A DNA stretch of 64,000 nucleotides. It comes from Rossellomorea sp. AcN35-11. Its GTDB lineage: Bacteria; Bacillota; Bacilli; Bacillales; Bacillaceae_B. Each line of letters starts with the position of its first letter. Within the stretch, counting starts at the first letter, position 1. Positions 1 through 8,992 of the stretch are shown here, piece after piece. The DNA is taken from positions 558,001-622,000 of the forward strand of contig CP128836.1 of assembly GCA_030388825.1 (NCBI GenBank), given 5' to 3'. The position numbers and the translations under genes were made by a program. The notes under the pieces were generated by a model. The model searched no databases. It was not told where the DNA came from and worked only from the letters and a program-made list of their open reading frames with translations.

Positions 1-112
1 TATTATAACAGTAAAAGGAGAAGTCCTCGAGATTTCGAAGGCCTCTGAACTTCCCAAGTCCATGTCAAAACACCTATATCTTTCTATGGTATTTCGAAGC
101 AACATAAGTACA

Positions 113-211
113 CTGAACGAAACCTACATTGTGATATAATATGCTTGTGGGAATCTTGTAATTGGATACCGTCCGGAAGAGGTGCAGGTGTGGGACTTGC
201 ATCTCTTTTTT
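113..211 (+). ncRNA. Candidate short transcript (promoter plus terminator)
   Basis: A TATAAT box at 135-140 has a weak -35 (TGAACG) about 15 bp upstream. Some 40 bp later an 11-bp imperfect stem (179-205) is followed by six T residues, a good intrinsic terminator on the plus strand. No reading frame with a ribosome site fits between them, so a small RNA of about 65 nt is possible. The remainder of the first 290 bases shows no gene. Confidence 0.35.
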
Positions 212-236
212 GTGTTTAATTGAGGAGATAGAACAA

Positions 237-261
237 TAAAAAAAGAGAGCTTAATCGCTCC
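237..261 (-). terminator. Intrinsic terminator of the lipoprotein gene
   Basis: On the minus strand a 6-bp stem (GGGAGC/GCTCTC, one G-U pair) with a 6-nt loop is followed by seven T residues. Confidence 0.6.
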
Positions 262-293
262 CTTAATGTATGTATTACAAATGTTAATTGACC

Positions 294-650
294 CTACAGT
301 TTTGTGATAAAGTCGATCTTACTGGTACCTTCCTTCTCCATCACCCTAAATGTTAACTTAGTTTCTTGATGTACTGCGTGATATGTAAACTCTCCTACTT
401 TCTCGAATGTAAAATCCTTTGTCTTTAAATCTTTAATCCCCCATTCAGACTTTATTTTTAGTAACTCCTCTGTACTTAATACAGCTGGAATATATTTAGC
501 ATCCAATGTTTCTGAATCATCATTTAAGATCGCCGTTAGTACGTCTTCTACTAGCTTTACTTTTTCCTTTTCCATTGCGTTCTCGTCATTACCGCACGCA
601 CTTACTAGCAAAGCACTGATGAATGCAATTAAAACTAAACTCTTCTTCAT
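294..650 (-). CDS. Small secreted lipoprotein of unknown function
   Basis: 118 residues. The start is supported by GGGAGG seven bases upstream. The N-terminus is a lipoprotein signal peptide: two lysines, a hydrophobic stretch, then the lipobox LVSAC with the lipidated cysteine at about residue 19. The mature domain (about 100 residues) is charged and mixed alpha/beta in composition, ending in beta-like strands; I do not recognise the family. It should be anchored to the outer face of the membrane. It is a single-gene unit with its own terminator. The shared leftward promoter motif of this window was not found upstream. Confidence 0.8.
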   Translation of the reverse strand: MKKSLVLIAFISALLVSACGNDENAMEKEKVKLVEDVLTAILNDDSETLDAKYIPAVLSTEELLKIKSEWGIKDLKTKDFTFEKVGEFTYHAVHQETKLTFRVMEKEGTSKIDFITKL

Positions 651-878
651 AAAAGCCTCCCAGAACTATTCTTCCCGATTTTAATTCATTTCCAGTTTCT
701 TTATGATATCGCACTCTAAAATCATTATTCTCATTGTTATTTCATTGTTGTTTCCCTCCAATGCGTATTTTTTTGCTTTAGTATGACTCCCTTCACTCGT
801 TCGGGCAATTTTTCATCAGTATGTATTTATCCTTCCAAAGAGTTTAGTTATACTATTTTGTTTCACCAATGCGAATAA

Positions 879-906
879 CAAAAGACCCACCAACAACTTG
901 GCAGGT
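879..906 (-). terminator. Intrinsic terminator of the GNAT gene
   Basis: Stem GACCTGCC/GGTGGGTC-like with an 8-nt loop on the minus strand, followed by TTTTGTT. Confidence 0.6.
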
Positions 907-917
907 CATGTATACAC

Positions 918-1871
918 TTATTCAAAGATATCCGCTTTGTATTCCTCGATCAATGCGGATATGATCGGTTCAAATTCATCACTTTCACAAATTTCTTTTA
1001 TTATCTCATAGTAGTGTTGAGCTAGTTGAAGATCAGGCGCATCCTTTACAATACCTTCTCTAATTTCATCAACAAACATCCCTAAATCGAAGTTAACGAG
1101 GGCAATCTCTAACAAAGTAAAAGGAAGTGCCACCGTTTCCTTCTCCTTATTTTTAATCATTTCCAATGATTGAAGATTGCTGTCGTAAATCGCAATAACT
1201 TCGTCCAGTAACCCTTCTTTCTCAACATCTAAATCACCAACATTACCTTTTAACACAACCGCTTCGTGTTTTGCATATCGGAAGAAGCGGTCCCAGAATG
1301 GAACCTCCGACTTAGGTATAGATAAGGTAGCTCCATCGAGAACATCATCTTCTCCTAAAAGATCTAACCACATGTGGTTAGCATGATCTTCCGTCATCTG
1401 AATGTATCCAAACTGACTATAAAACTGCACCAACCTATGCGTTTTCTCTTCTAAGTTTTCTGCACCCACTCCAGGAGAGGCAATAAGAAGGACAACATCG
1501 ACATCCAGGACTTCTTTCAGGAAATGGTGTAATTGTTCGATCACATGAGAAGCGATCCCTTTTCCTTGAAACTTCTCCTCTATACTGATGCGGTTTAAAA
1601 CTGCAATCCGCTCAAATTCTTTATCAGCACCCACATATGTTTCCATAGCAGCAAAAGCGTCACAATCCACATCCGCTGCATACAACATATTGCCCCATCG
1701 CTCATCAAATACACGCACATCGATGAACCCCGCAGGAACGGACTCACCCTCTTCTACATCTTCATTCATTTTATATACCTTCAAATTACTTTGAATCCTT
1801 AAATAACCTTCTTCTTCAAATGAATGACCCCAATTAATATCCTCTAAGTATAAGTCACCTTGATTCCACAT
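918..1871 (-). CDS. GNAT-family N-acetyltransferase with a long C-terminal extension
   Basis: 317 residues; AAAGGGTGG precedes the ATG. Residues about 20-175 have the GNAT layout, with the acetyl-CoA-binding signature QGKGIASHV after a beta-strand (LNRISIEE) near residue 100 and a late FYSQFGYIQM strand typical of the fold. It should transfer an acyl group from acyl-CoA to an amine, substrate unknown. The last 140 residues are acidic and helical and match nothing I know. Transcribed alone from a promoter of the shared class (TATAAT -10). Confidence 0.75.
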   Translation of the reverse strand: MWNQGDLYLEDINWGHSFEEEGYLRIQSNLKVYKMNEDVEEGESVPAGFIDVRVFDERWGNMLYAADVDCDAFAAMETYVGADKEFERIAVLNRISIEEKFQGKGIASHVIEQLHHFLKEVLDVDVVLLIASPGVGAENLEEKTHRLVQFYSQFGYIQMTEDHANHMWLDLLGEDDVLDGATLSIPKSEVPFWDRFFRYAKHEAVVLKGNVGDLDVEKEGLLDEVIAIYDSNLQSLEMIKNKEKETVALPFTLLEIALVNFDLGMFVDEIREGIVKDAPDLQLAQHYYEIIKEICESDEFEPIISALIEEYKADIFE

Positions 1872-1903
1872 ATGTATACCACCCTTTAATTTAAACTGCC
1901 CTC

Positions 1904-1942
1904 ATTATATATCCACTGATTACCAATGGATATCCCGGGCGA
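1904..1942 (-). promoter_or_regulatory. Shared-class promoter for the GNAT gene
   Basis: Reads leftward as TCGCC-N5-TATCC-N18-TATAAT, the best -10 box of the class, 33 bp from the start codon. Confidence 0.75.
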
Positions 1943-2080
1943 TAATCGTATCTTATAGTTGAACACACTTTGATCAAAAAGAACTTGAGAAAAATGATAA
2001 TGCAGTACATATGTGGGATGATTCATTACTAGGAGAGTATTTGTAGAATTTTTTATGTACTAGCTGTTGGGTATTTTAAT

Positions 2081-2116
2081 CACTAAAAAGAAGAAGGGGA
2101 TATATCCCTTCTTCTA
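2081..2116 (-). terminator. Strong intrinsic terminator
   Basis: Stem AGAAGAAGGG/CCCTTCTTCT with a short AT loop and TTTTT on the minus strand, just after the stop of the gene to the right. Confidence 0.8.
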
Positions 2117-2128
2117 ATATTATGACCT

Positions 2129-2584
2129 TCACATTTTTAAGGCCTTAAGAGATAGAATTATCGATCCAACTGCCAAAATGGCCCATAATGTTGAAGTTAA
2201 TAAAATATCCCTAATTCTTCTTCTTTTAAAATACTTAATATTTCTTTCAGAAGGAAAAGATAATCCCTCTTGTTTTAAATATGGTTTAATCAAATGTCTT
2301 TTATTCTTCTTTACACACGAAAAATTCCCATCCACTAACCATTCGTCTAAAGCTTCTTTTCTTTTTGAATCCTCAATTAATCCATAGAAGTAGTCCTCAG
2401 ATAAAATGTCTTTCCAAGAGATTATTCTGTTCATAATCCCCCCCGCTTTAATACAATGTATTATAGTTTTAAGTTTAGATTGTTTAATGCTTATGCTCTG
2501 TGTATTAAAAGAACCTAGATTCGCAGCCTCCATAGGGGTAGGTCTTGCGAACACACCGTCTTTCGGTTCGCCAATTTCTTTCAT
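2129..2584 (-). CDS. Unknown protein with a C-terminal membrane anchor
   Basis: About 151 residues if it starts at the ATG preceded by AAAGGGTG (three codons inside the longest frame). The body is polar and rich in Lys and Ser. An arginine cluster (KRRRIRD) leads into one hydrophobic segment at the extreme C-terminus (LLTSTLWAILAVGSIILSL), so it looks like a tail-anchored protein with its bulk in the cytoplasm. Family not recognised. Single gene ended by a strong terminator; no shared promoter motif upstream. Confidence 0.65.
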   Translation of the reverse strand: MKEIGEPKDGVFARPTPMEAANLGSFNTQSISIKQSKLKTIIHCIKAGGIMNRIISWKDILSEDYFYGLIEDSKRKEALDEWLVDGNFSCVKKNKRHLIKPYLKQEGLSFPSERNIKYFKRRRIRDILLTSTLWAILAVGSIILSLKALKM

Positions 2585-2711
2585 TTCAAACACCCTTTCT
2601 GTTGTGCGACATCATTTTCCTTTCTAAATCCAGTAGGTATTTTAAAGAAATTTTAGTTTTGAAGGGTTATTAATTTTATAAAGATACTCTTTATGTTTCT
2701 TTTTCACGATC

Positions 2712-3359
2712 TTAGCAGCAAACTCGATATTCTGCCCCACTTGTAAATCTGACTTTTTTTAAGGTTTTACTGTATCCGCACCACGCTTGACCGACACCAA
2801 TCTGTTCACCCTCAGTAATCCGCACATCTTCAAGAATCAAGATTTCATCATCATTATCACTAAATGGATTCGGTTTTGTTGAGAAATCCTTTACTTTAGC
2901 CTCGAAGGTCACTTTGTCTGCAGGTAAAGCCACATCTGGTTGAGCTGATTCCTTCTTAGCTTTACTTTTCGGTTTGTCATCTGAAGTCAGAACTTTCCCC
3001 CTGGAAGCCGGCTTTTTAACAACTGCAGGTGGTTCCTCTGTTTCCTTACCGAATGTAGATTTTTGCATTTCTTTTAGGTAGTCAGGATGAATGCAAGACT
3101 TATTACCATCTTGGAATTCAATAATCAAAGTATGGAATGTACCGGTTACGCCGTATTTGATAAAGCCAATCACTTTAACAGAGCGTTTATACCCTTTACC
3201 TTTAAACCAGAAGTCTTTCTTAGGAGTTTTACCGAACAACCCCCATTCTTTCCCCATTTCCTCATATTGAGCTTCGTTTTCGAATTCCTTATATTCGCTT
3301 TGAGGAGGTATGTATTGTGTTATATCCCTATCTTCTATTTGCGGAAAATCAACTGCCAT
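2712..3359 (-). CDS. Unknown two-domain protein with a Lys-rich linker
   Basis: 215 residues from the ATG that follows GAGGGTGCTAAG; an earlier GTG overlaps the ribosome site. A basic N-terminal domain (to about 105, with paired FWFKGKGYKRSVKVIG strands) and a C-terminal domain of about 65 residues (VTFEAKVKDFS... ending in RVCC) flank a low-complexity linker rich in Lys, Pro and Ser. The words VGQAWC also occur in the GIY-YIG protein at 6.2-7.0 kb, which may reflect a common element-specific domain. A possible promoter (TTGAGT-N18-TACAAT, minus) lies within 75 bp. Confidence 0.6.
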   Translation of the reverse strand: MAVDFPQIEDRDITQYIPPQSEYKEFENEAQYEEMGKEWGLFGKTPKKDFWFKGKGYKRSVKVIGFIKYGVTGTFHTLIIEFQDGNKSCIHPDYLKEMQKSTFGKETEEPPAVVKKPASRGKVLTSDDKPKSKAKKESAQPDVALPADKVTFEAKVKDFSTKPNPFSDNDDEILILEDVRITEGEQIGVGQAWCGYSKTLKKVRFTSGAEYRVCC

Positions 3360-3438
3360 TCTTAGCACCCTCTCTTACTTCATTTTGCTTCACGCATATT
3401 GTACCGCAAGAATTATCATCGACTCAAATCAGAAATCA

Positions 3439-3897
3439 TTAGGCATAGCTTTCAATAAATTCGAGCATTTCCTTAGTAAATTCATCACCAGCTCTGATGG
3501 CACCTATTATGGAGCCGGCTTGCCCTTTTGTGATGACTTCTCTTACGCCTTCCTTTAACTCATACCTTTCCATATCGAGCATATATGCAAGGAGATCCAA
3601 TTGTTTTTCAGTGGCCGGCTCATCAAGCCGAGAAAAACTTTCATCTTTATCTTGAGAAAGTGTATCTTCTTTTAGACCCTTTACTACCTGATTAATCACT
3701 GCAGCTGGTTTCCCTGCACCCGAGAGGTGTCTAACGCGCCTATCTATGCACCTTACACATGAATAAGCTTTACTTCCTTCTGTTTGAATAGTATTATCTT
3801 CAATTCGTCCATACGCTATTGAGAAAGGATATTTAACCAACACCACTTCAAGTTCATTCCTACAACAGTCGTTACATTGTTTGATGTCCTTTTTCAC
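3439..3897 (-). CDS. Cysteine-rich (zinc-ribbon-like) protein, long paralogue
   Basis: About 152 residues from a GTG preceded by AGGTG; a GTG three codons earlier overlaps that ribosome site. The N-terminal 60 residues carry CNDCC and later CVRC, a likely zinc-binding pair, then the phrase GAGKPAAVI. The same order of CxxC, CxxC and GKPAAVI is found in the 89-residue protein at 12.9-13.2 kb, so the two are paralogues; this copy has an extra C-terminal helical domain of about 85 residues. Function unknown. It lies 34 bp after the gene on its right, probably in one operon. Confidence 0.65.
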   Translation of the reverse strand: MKKDIKQCNDCCRNELEVVLVKYPFSIAYGRIEDNTIQTEGSKAYSCVRCIDRRVRHLSGAGKPAAVINQVVKGLKEDTLSQDKDESFSRLDEPATEKQLDLLAYMLDMERYELKEGVREVITKGQAGSIIGAIRAGDEFTKEMLEFIESYA

Positions 3898-3930
3898 TAT
3901 AATCACCTATAATCTATAAAATTGACTTCA

Positions 3931-4356
3931 TTAAACCGATTCAAATTTTTCTTTGTCAGCCTCAGCTAATAGAGCCTCGTAATCTCTTATCATTCGATCG
4001 ATAAACTTACTTAAGCGCAGTTCAATTTCCACTTTGAAATCATCCGCTTCTTTTTTATAGTTAAATCCGAAGACACCCTTATCCTCGAATATCTTTTCTA
4101 GTGGATCTTCATAATGTGATGTAAATGAATTACGATTGCTGAATATCTGAACATTCACCCTGGATTTTTTCTTAAAAATCAACCCTATCAAACTTGGATT
4201 AACTTGCAACACCACTGCGTCCTTTTTGCAAATGTTTATAATTCTTCTTCTGAAACGACCGTCTTGAAAAGAGACTGTCACGTTTACTTTGTATGGGTTT
4301 GTTGCCGCTTCAACATCCACCCGGGATACTGTGTTTATTTTGTACAATCTAATCAC
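3931..4356 (-). CDS. Unknown protein, paralogue of the one at 31 kb
   Basis: 141 residues with a GTG start. Its order of motifs (TNPYKVNVTVSF, FRRRIINI, then GFNYKKEAD and a helical end) matches the plus-strand protein at 30979-31512 (TSPYQVKFLIRY, FKKRIKNI, GATYKLKT), so I call them distant paralogues. Mostly beta in the N-terminal half, helical at the C-terminus. No family recognised. First gene of a probable three-gene unit. Confidence 0.6.
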   Translation of the reverse strand: MIRLYKINTVSRVDVEAATNPYKVNVTVSFQDGRFRRRIINICKKDAVVLQVNPSLIGLIFKKKSRVNVQIFSNRNSFTSHYEDPLEKIFEDKGVFGFNYKKEADDFKVEIELRLSKFIDRMIRDYEALLAEADKEKFESV

Positions 4357-4381
4357 TACTTTCTATTCTTAGCTTTTTCAT

Positions 4382-4421
4382 ACATTACCATTTTTGTATA
4401 ACCGATGGCGAGAAGAAGGGA
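4382..4421 (-). promoter_or_regulatory. Possible shared-class promoter (weak match)
   Basis: Leftward TCCCT-N5-TCGCC-N19-TAATGT. The distal half-site is TCCCT rather than TCGCT and the spacer is one base long, so this is a weaker member. Confidence 0.4.
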
Positions 4422-4454
4422 AACTTAGAGGTTAAAGCGTATAATCTTCCCATA

Positions 4455-4492
4455 AAAAAACATCACAGACCCATGAGAGCTGTAATGTTTTC
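4455..4492 (-). terminator. Intrinsic terminator
   Basis: Stem AACATTACAG/CTGTGATGTT, 11-nt loop, seven T residues on the minus strand, right after the 529-residue gene. Confidence 0.8.
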
Positions 4493-4499
4493 CGTTAAG

Positions 4500-6089
4500 T
4501 TAATTAAGCACAGTTACTATGTTATCTGAAAAATACTTGTTAGGTTTCTGAACTTTTTCTATTGTGAACTGTTTTCTTCGAATAACAAACTCAGAAATCT
4601 TCATTTCAATTGAGTATTCTTCATTTTCGAAGTCAAAATGTATTATTTTATTCATTAAAAGAAATTCAACAACCTTCAATATGTCTCCAGGATGAATCTC
4701 ACCTTCTGTATATAAACTGGCCGCTTCATTATTAAATTGATAAAGCAGCATTCCTGGATCCTTCCGTTTAGATGAAGCAAGTCGCTTTAAAACAAAGGCA
4801 CAAATTTCTTCACTGATGTTATAATGACTAGCTTTCTTCATTGTATCGATAAATTCAAGATTTCTCTTTAAAGTCCAATTAATTTGATCCTCAGTAACGA
4901 TTCTCACTTCTATACCCCGAGAAGACCAATATTCCCTCTGTATCTTTATATTCGTGCGAACGTGTACCGAATCCAAATCTTCACCCCAGGACGTGAGGAT
5001 TACTTCTTGCGACTCTACACCGCCCTTGCTTGCATAGGTGACAAAGAAGTTAGCAACTAAGACTTCCGGTTGCTGTGTTTCAGAATCAATTGGGTGATCA
5101 AGACTTAGCCGTTTTGCAATCTCAAGGGTTTCGTTTAATTCCAATGGGAAGTACTCTTTTGCTTCTTTTATAGAGTCATCCCATTGGAGGGTTTTGTAAA
5201 AAGCTTGATCAATTTCTCCAATTAAATTTACCGCTCTGTCCACCAGCATGCTTCCCGGCCACACTGAGGAAGATTCCTGATAATCATCAGGCACATCTTC
5301 ACATGTTAACCATGATTTATACTCTGAACCTTCACCAGTACCTCGACCTTCTATTTTCTTTCTTTCATTCTTACTTAAACGATTGTACTCTTCTTCTTCT
5401 CTTTCTTCTTCTAGGGTTTCCTCCAACCACTCTTCGTCATGTAGTGCTTTTTGATAGTCCCATACTTCTTTCCATCCTCCACTACAATACATATCTGGTT
5501 CGACCATTAGTGTTTTGATTTCTATTTCGATTTCCTTTTCTTGAATGGGCGTTACCAGGGACTCTCCGTTTTCATTGAGGTATTGTGAAATATCATGAGA
5601 ATTTTCCCAAAAACTAAGCATTCTTACAAACATATCTTCCAGAGCCTCTTTATTTTCTGGACCCTTAATGTAACTCCTATCTTGCAACGCTTTTATGATC
5701 CCTTGCGAAGCAGCACGTAGGATTTCAATAGGAGAAGATGGAATATCTGCTTCATCATAATCAAGATTGTCTTTATCAATATATTCTAATCCTGATAATA
5801 TATCCTCAGACCGTTCTACTATGCTTACGGTATCCTCCCATACAACACCATCCACAAATTGACGTTGCTCTTCGTCAATAAAATCAACCTCTTTTATAAG
5901 GAATTCGTAGCCAAGATCCCTAAAATCGGTGTTTTGTCGCTTTCTGACTTGTACCTTTTTGATGGGAACTGGTACGTTTTCACCCCAACGATTTTTCACT
6001 TTTTTTGTGTCTGCCCTTAACCTGAAGATAAAGTCTTCAAAAGAAGCGGATAAATCTTTATCATCTACTCGAGTCCAATTCAATAGCAT
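4500..6089 (-). CDS. Large acidic protein of unknown function
   Basis: 529 residues; GAGGGTAACAT precedes the ATG. Very acidic, with a charged Glu/Arg segment near residues 225-255 that is likely coiled coil or disordered. No signal peptide or membrane segment, so cytoplasmic. The C-terminal 200 residues look globular (LYQFNNEAASLY, ILKVVEFLLMNKIIHF). I recognise no catalytic motif. It follows the GIY-YIG gene by 61 bp, probably co-transcribed, and a strong terminator follows it. Confidence 0.65.
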   Translation of the reverse strand: MLLNWTRVDDKDLSASFEDFIFRLRADTKKVKNRWGENVPVPIKKVQVRKRQNTDFRDLGYEFLIKEVDFIDEEQRQFVDGVVWEDTVSIVERSEDILSGLEYIDKDNLDYDEADIPSSPIEILRAASQGIIKALQDRSYIKGPENKEALEDMFVRMLSFWENSHDISQYLNENGESLVTPIQEKEIEIEIKTLMVEPDMYCSGGWKEVWDYQKALHDEEWLEETLEEEREEEEYNRLSKNERKKIEGRGTGEGSEYKSWLTCEDVPDDYQESSSVWPGSMLVDRAVNLIGEIDQAFYKTLQWDDSIKEAKEYFPLELNETLEIAKRLSLDHPIDSETQQPEVLVANFFVTYASKGGVESQEVILTSWGEDLDSVHVRTNIKIQREYWSSRGIEVRIVTEDQINWTLKRNLEFIDTMKKASHYNISEEICAFVLKRLASSKRKDPGMLLYQFNNEAASLYTEGEIHPGDILKVVEFLLMNKIIHFDFENEEYSIEMKISEFVIRRKQFTIEKVQKPNKYFSDNIVTVLN

Positions 6090-6150
6090 ATGTTACCCTC
6101 ATTCCATATGTATAATTATTAACATCTTAACACAGGGCACAGCCCCATTC

Positions 6151-7023
6151 TTATAAAACCTTATTAATCTCTTTTTCGTTTAACCCATGCGCCCTGGACC
6201 CTAACTTTTCCTTAAACTTATTTTCCTCCATAACCGCTTCCTTGCTTGTTAAGGAAGCCGGCAGCACTTGAAGAATGGAAAATCGGAACTTGTGCACCCG
6301 TCCAGGTTCCATCTGGAGCATTTCTTTTAGCATTACGTTATTTCCATGGCCGGTCTTAGCGTACTCCTTCCAACGGCCATATAACCCTTCCCGTCCAGAA
6401 GCGGAGCCTATGTATTGTTTACCATCCGTTGTATCTAAAATAAGGTATACCGCTCCAACAGAAGACAGCATCTTGTACCATATCTGATTCGCGTCTAAAT
6501 CGCCCACAATATCCCTTAATTCTCTATAGGTTAGGTTTATGTCTGAGTAGCCTGAAAAAGGTTTTACAAAGCCTCTAGGCAGCAACTGGACCACTTCTTT
6601 AGGTCTGTTATCCAACGATACGCACCAGGCTTGACCTACATTGTTCCACCTAATCACCAAACGGTGTTCTATATCTTCAAATCCATCTAACTTTTCTAAT
6701 TCATAATGATATTTGCTCTTTATTTTAGCTTTGCCTCTGTAAGGAACATCATGATGGTCCGGAAACCCATTTACTTTATGTTTTGCCACCACTTCATAAA
6801 CACCGACAAACAAAGCTTGATTGTTGTTAATCCCGAGACAAGAAACAAGATATTGAGCCCCTTTGAATTCATCCCTCTCTTGATATGATTGATACAATTC
6901 AAAGTGGCCAGTATGGAATAGTTCGTGCACATCAATCCCTCTTGTGTCCATATGTCTTGCTATTTTGACCTTTTTAGTTAAATCCAGTCCATATAGATTC
7001 AAAAACGTGTCGATCGTAAGCAT
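6151..7023 (-). CDS. GIY-YIG domain nuclease with a novel N-terminal half
   Basis: 290 residues; GGGGGAAGG precedes the ATG. The C-terminal 100 residues are a GIY-YIG nuclease domain: VYLILDTTDGKQYIGSASG supplies the two tyrosine strands, LYGRW the catalytic arginine, and AVMEENKFKEKLG the glutamate helix. The N-terminal 185 residues contain IRWNNVGQAWCVSLDNR and match no family I know; they may recognise DNA. GIY-YIG proteins cut DNA in mobile-intron homing, repair and restriction; which applies here cannot be told. First gene of a two-gene unit. Confidence 0.75.
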   Translation of the reverse strand: MLTIDTFLNLYGLDLTKKVKIARHMDTRGIDVHELFHTGHFELYQSYQERDEFKGAQYLVSCLGINNNQALFVGVYEVVAKHKVNGFPDHHDVPYRGKAKIKSKYHYELEKLDGFEDIEHRLVIRWNNVGQAWCVSLDNRPKEVVQLLPRGFVKPFSGYSDINLTYRELRDIVGDLDANQIWYKMLSSVGAVYLILDTTDGKQYIGSASGREGLYGRWKEYAKTGHGNNVMLKEMLQMEPGRVHKFRFSILQVLPASLTSKEAVMEENKFKEKLGSRAHGLNEKEINKVL

Positions 7024-7070
7024 TGCCTTCCCCCTGTTTAATTAATCCGTTATAATATCTCTCCAATATA

Positions 7071-7098
7071 AATAAGAACGCTCTATTGAGCGCTCTTA
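7071..7098 (-). terminator. Intrinsic terminator overlapping the gene end
   Basis: Near-perfect stem AAGAGCGCTC/GAGCGTTCTT followed by an AT-rich tract on the minus strand. Confidence 0.6.
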
Positions 7099-7494
7099 TT
7101 CTTCATCTGGAACCATACCAACATTTCTACTTACTTCATGCCGATCTTCTTCCTTGATAATTTCATCATCAAGGCCCGTATAGTATTTGCTATTAGCAAA
7201 GAAATACATATATAGAATTTTTCCGCTTTTGATTGAACTAACCAGGTCTTTATCGCGGCAAGCTACCACAAATGTTTGATTCAACCCCTTGGCAAATTCC
7301 TTTAATTCTTCCATAAGCTCTGATTCTACTTTCTGAACTTCCAAAATATATTGATCAAAGATTGTTTTTTTCTTACTAACAGTCCTGTAAGTAAAATAGT
7401 AATCTCGTCCTTCTACTTTACAATGAGCTTTGTTTTCTTTGTCTAAACGTTCTAGAATTTCGTCTATTTTTGATTGCGGCAAATTGAGCTTCAT
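7096..7494 (-). CDS. Unknown cytoplasmic protein
   Basis: 132 residues; AGGGGG precedes the ATG. Charged and helical, no signal peptide, cysteine pair or membrane segment. A beta-like core (YYFTYRTVSKKKTIFDQYILEV) lies between two helices. Transcribed alone; its terminator overlaps its last codons. Confidence 0.6.
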   Translation of the reverse strand: MKLNLPQSKIDEILERLDKENKAHCKVEGRDYYFTYRTVSKKKTIFDQYILEVQKVESELMEELKEFAKGLNQTFVVACRDKDLVSSIKSGKILYMYFFANSKYYTGLDDEIIKEEDRHEVSRNVGMVPDEE

Positions 7495-7611
7495 CGAATC
7501 CCCCTAAAATTTAATTAGTCTCATAACTATCATACAATATTTTCCTGTATGTGAACTATATTAAAGTTGGATTATTTTCCAAATCAAATTTACGGAGATA
7601 CCAAAGTATTA

Positions 7612-7902
7612 TTAGATCACCTTTTTTATTTCTTCTAATACACTTTCAGAATCATGACTATGCTTCACACAAAATCGATATAAAAGACCATTATCCCACA
7701 TATGGGACCTCTCTTTTCCTGAAACGTGTAGCATGTCCAGTATAACGGACTCTAGTTTACCAATAGATTCATCGAGTATAGTAGGGCCGACACCATCACC
7801 TTCACTTAACCCCATCGCTCTTTCAATATTAGAACCCAATTCTTCTTGTTTTGTATTTAGATCCATGTACAAGTCTATTAGCTTTAATGCGTGTTCTTCC
7901 AT
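7612..7902 (-). CDS. Small helical protein of unknown function
   Basis: 96 residues from the ATG preceded by GGGGTGTCGGAA. The longest frame begins 12 codons earlier, but that ATG overlaps the -10 box of the shared-class promoter, so the internal start is preferred. All-helical and acidic; no family recognised. Confidence 0.6.
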   Translation of the reverse strand: MEEHALKLIDLYMDLNTKQEELGSNIERAMGLSEGDGVGPTILDESIGKLESVILDMLHVSGKERSHMWDNGLLYRFCVKHSHDSESVLEEIKKVI

Positions 7903-7936
7903 TTCCGACACCCCTTCGTCAGTCCTTATTACCCTC

Positions 7937-7976
7937 ATTCTATAATTACTATCAAACGGCTGGCTAACAGGAGCGA
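7937..7976 (-). promoter_or_regulatory. Shared-class promoter
   Basis: Leftward TCGCT-N5-TAGCC-N19-TAGAAT. The -10 box overlaps the first ATG of the longest frame and helps choose the downstream start. Confidence 0.65.
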
Positions 7977-8011
7977 TTTAAGGTAAAGACGAACAGCATA
8001 ACCACAAATTA

Positions 8012-8053
8012 TAGAGCCGCTCCCGGACCATTTCAGTCAAGGAGCGGCTCTTA
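8012..8053 (-). terminator. Hairpin after the 208-residue gene
   Basis: 11-bp stem AGAGCCGCTCC/GGAGCGGCTCT with a 16-nt loop. The downstream tract is AT-rich rather than a clean T run, so termination efficiency is uncertain. Confidence 0.55.
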
Positions 8054-8056
8054 TTG

Positions 8057-8683
8057 TCATCTTAACGCTAATATATTCTCACACATTACTTTCAAGCATG
8101 CTTTTTCATAGATATTAAACGGTGAGTCTATATTAATTCTGTTGTTCTCGATAAAATCGATCATTTCATGGAAGGCCACATGGACATTCCCATCCCTTGA
8201 ACCATTTATGCTAGCTTTCATTGTAACGAGTTGTCTACTTGATACCGTGGCAACCACTCTTACCCCCCACACATCTTGCCCATCAAGATCCACCATAACT
8301 TCTCGATGTGAAAACGACGTGCTAAGTTCTAACTCATTATATAACCATTCCGTCATGGCGAACTTACGCTCTACAGGTAGATGATAATCAAAGGAATTTT
8401 CTAGTTTTTTATAGATTTCTTCCCTTTGGTTTGATTTCAAGAATTTATACTTTAATCGTTCAACATCACTATAAATTTCTTCTATGTACTCTACGTTATT
8501 CATCGCAAAGCTCACTACTGGAGATTGATTAAATAAATCTAACTGATCCATGATAGAACTAATCTCCATGTATATGTTATCAGTTGACATGTTTTCCCCT
8601 TTTACCTGCAGCACCTTCACTTTGTTATGAATGATTTCTAATAAGTCCATTAACCGCGGTTCTTTTTTACGCCGTTTAAACAA
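8057..8683 (-). CDS. Unknown helical protein
   Basis: 208 residues from a TTG with GGTG eight bases upstream; an ATG 11 codons in (MDLLEII) is an alternative. Helical throughout, with a beta patch (VMVDLDGQDVWGVRVVATV) near residue 135. No membrane segment. Single gene from a shared-class promoter. Confidence 0.6.
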   Translation of the reverse strand: MFKRRKKEPRLMDLLEIIHNKVKVLQVKGENMSTDNIYMEISSIMDQLDLFNQSPVVSFAMNNVEYIEEIYSDVERLKYKFLKSNQREEIYKKLENSFDYHLPVERKFAMTEWLYNELELSTSFSHREVMVDLDGQDVWGVRVVATVSSRQLVTMKASINGSRDGNVHVAFHEMIDFIENNRINIDSPFNIYEKACLKVMCENILALR

Positions 8684-8710
8684 TAGTCATTCACCATCCC
8701 TTTTCTTTCT

Positions 8711-8749
8711 ATCATAGAAAGAAAAGGTGTACGTGGCGAACACAAGCGA
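8711..8749 (-). promoter_or_regulatory. Shared-class promoter
   Basis: Leftward TCGCT-N5-TCGCC-N18-TATGAT, a near-perfect member, 28 bp from the start of the gene to its left. Confidence 0.8.
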
Positions 8750-8799
8750 TAAACACTGAAAACACGTTTAATCAACTCATGTATTTTAGTAATACGCTG

Positions 8800-8992
8800 A
8801 AAGACCCGCTCCTTTGTTCCTTTATACCTTCCCTTATTATTCCCTTATATGAACCCCCATGTTCCCTTATCGTTTCCCTTATGTTCCCTTATTCTATGGC
8901 AGCAGCTAGTGAATATTATCGAAAGATAGCTGAAAATGAAAAGAACCCTCTTCTGTTCGCTTGCGCGACAGGAGCGGGTTTCTGCATATTTA
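8800..8992. repeat. GGAGCGG-arm and TTCCCTTA repeat element, copy a
   Basis: Begins with GACCCGCTCCT and ends with AGGAGCGGGTT. Between them are five TTCCCTTA units within about 65 bp, then a second arm that pairs with the right end (AACCCTCTTCTGT with ACAGGAGCGGGTT). It fills the space between a minus-strand and a plus-strand gene. Confidence 0.7.

Noticed and set aside
8958..8985. TCGCT-N5 word on the plus strand upstream of the gene at 9.1 kb
   Set aside because: Part of the terminator stem of repeat copy a, about 165 bp from the start, with no -10 at the right place.
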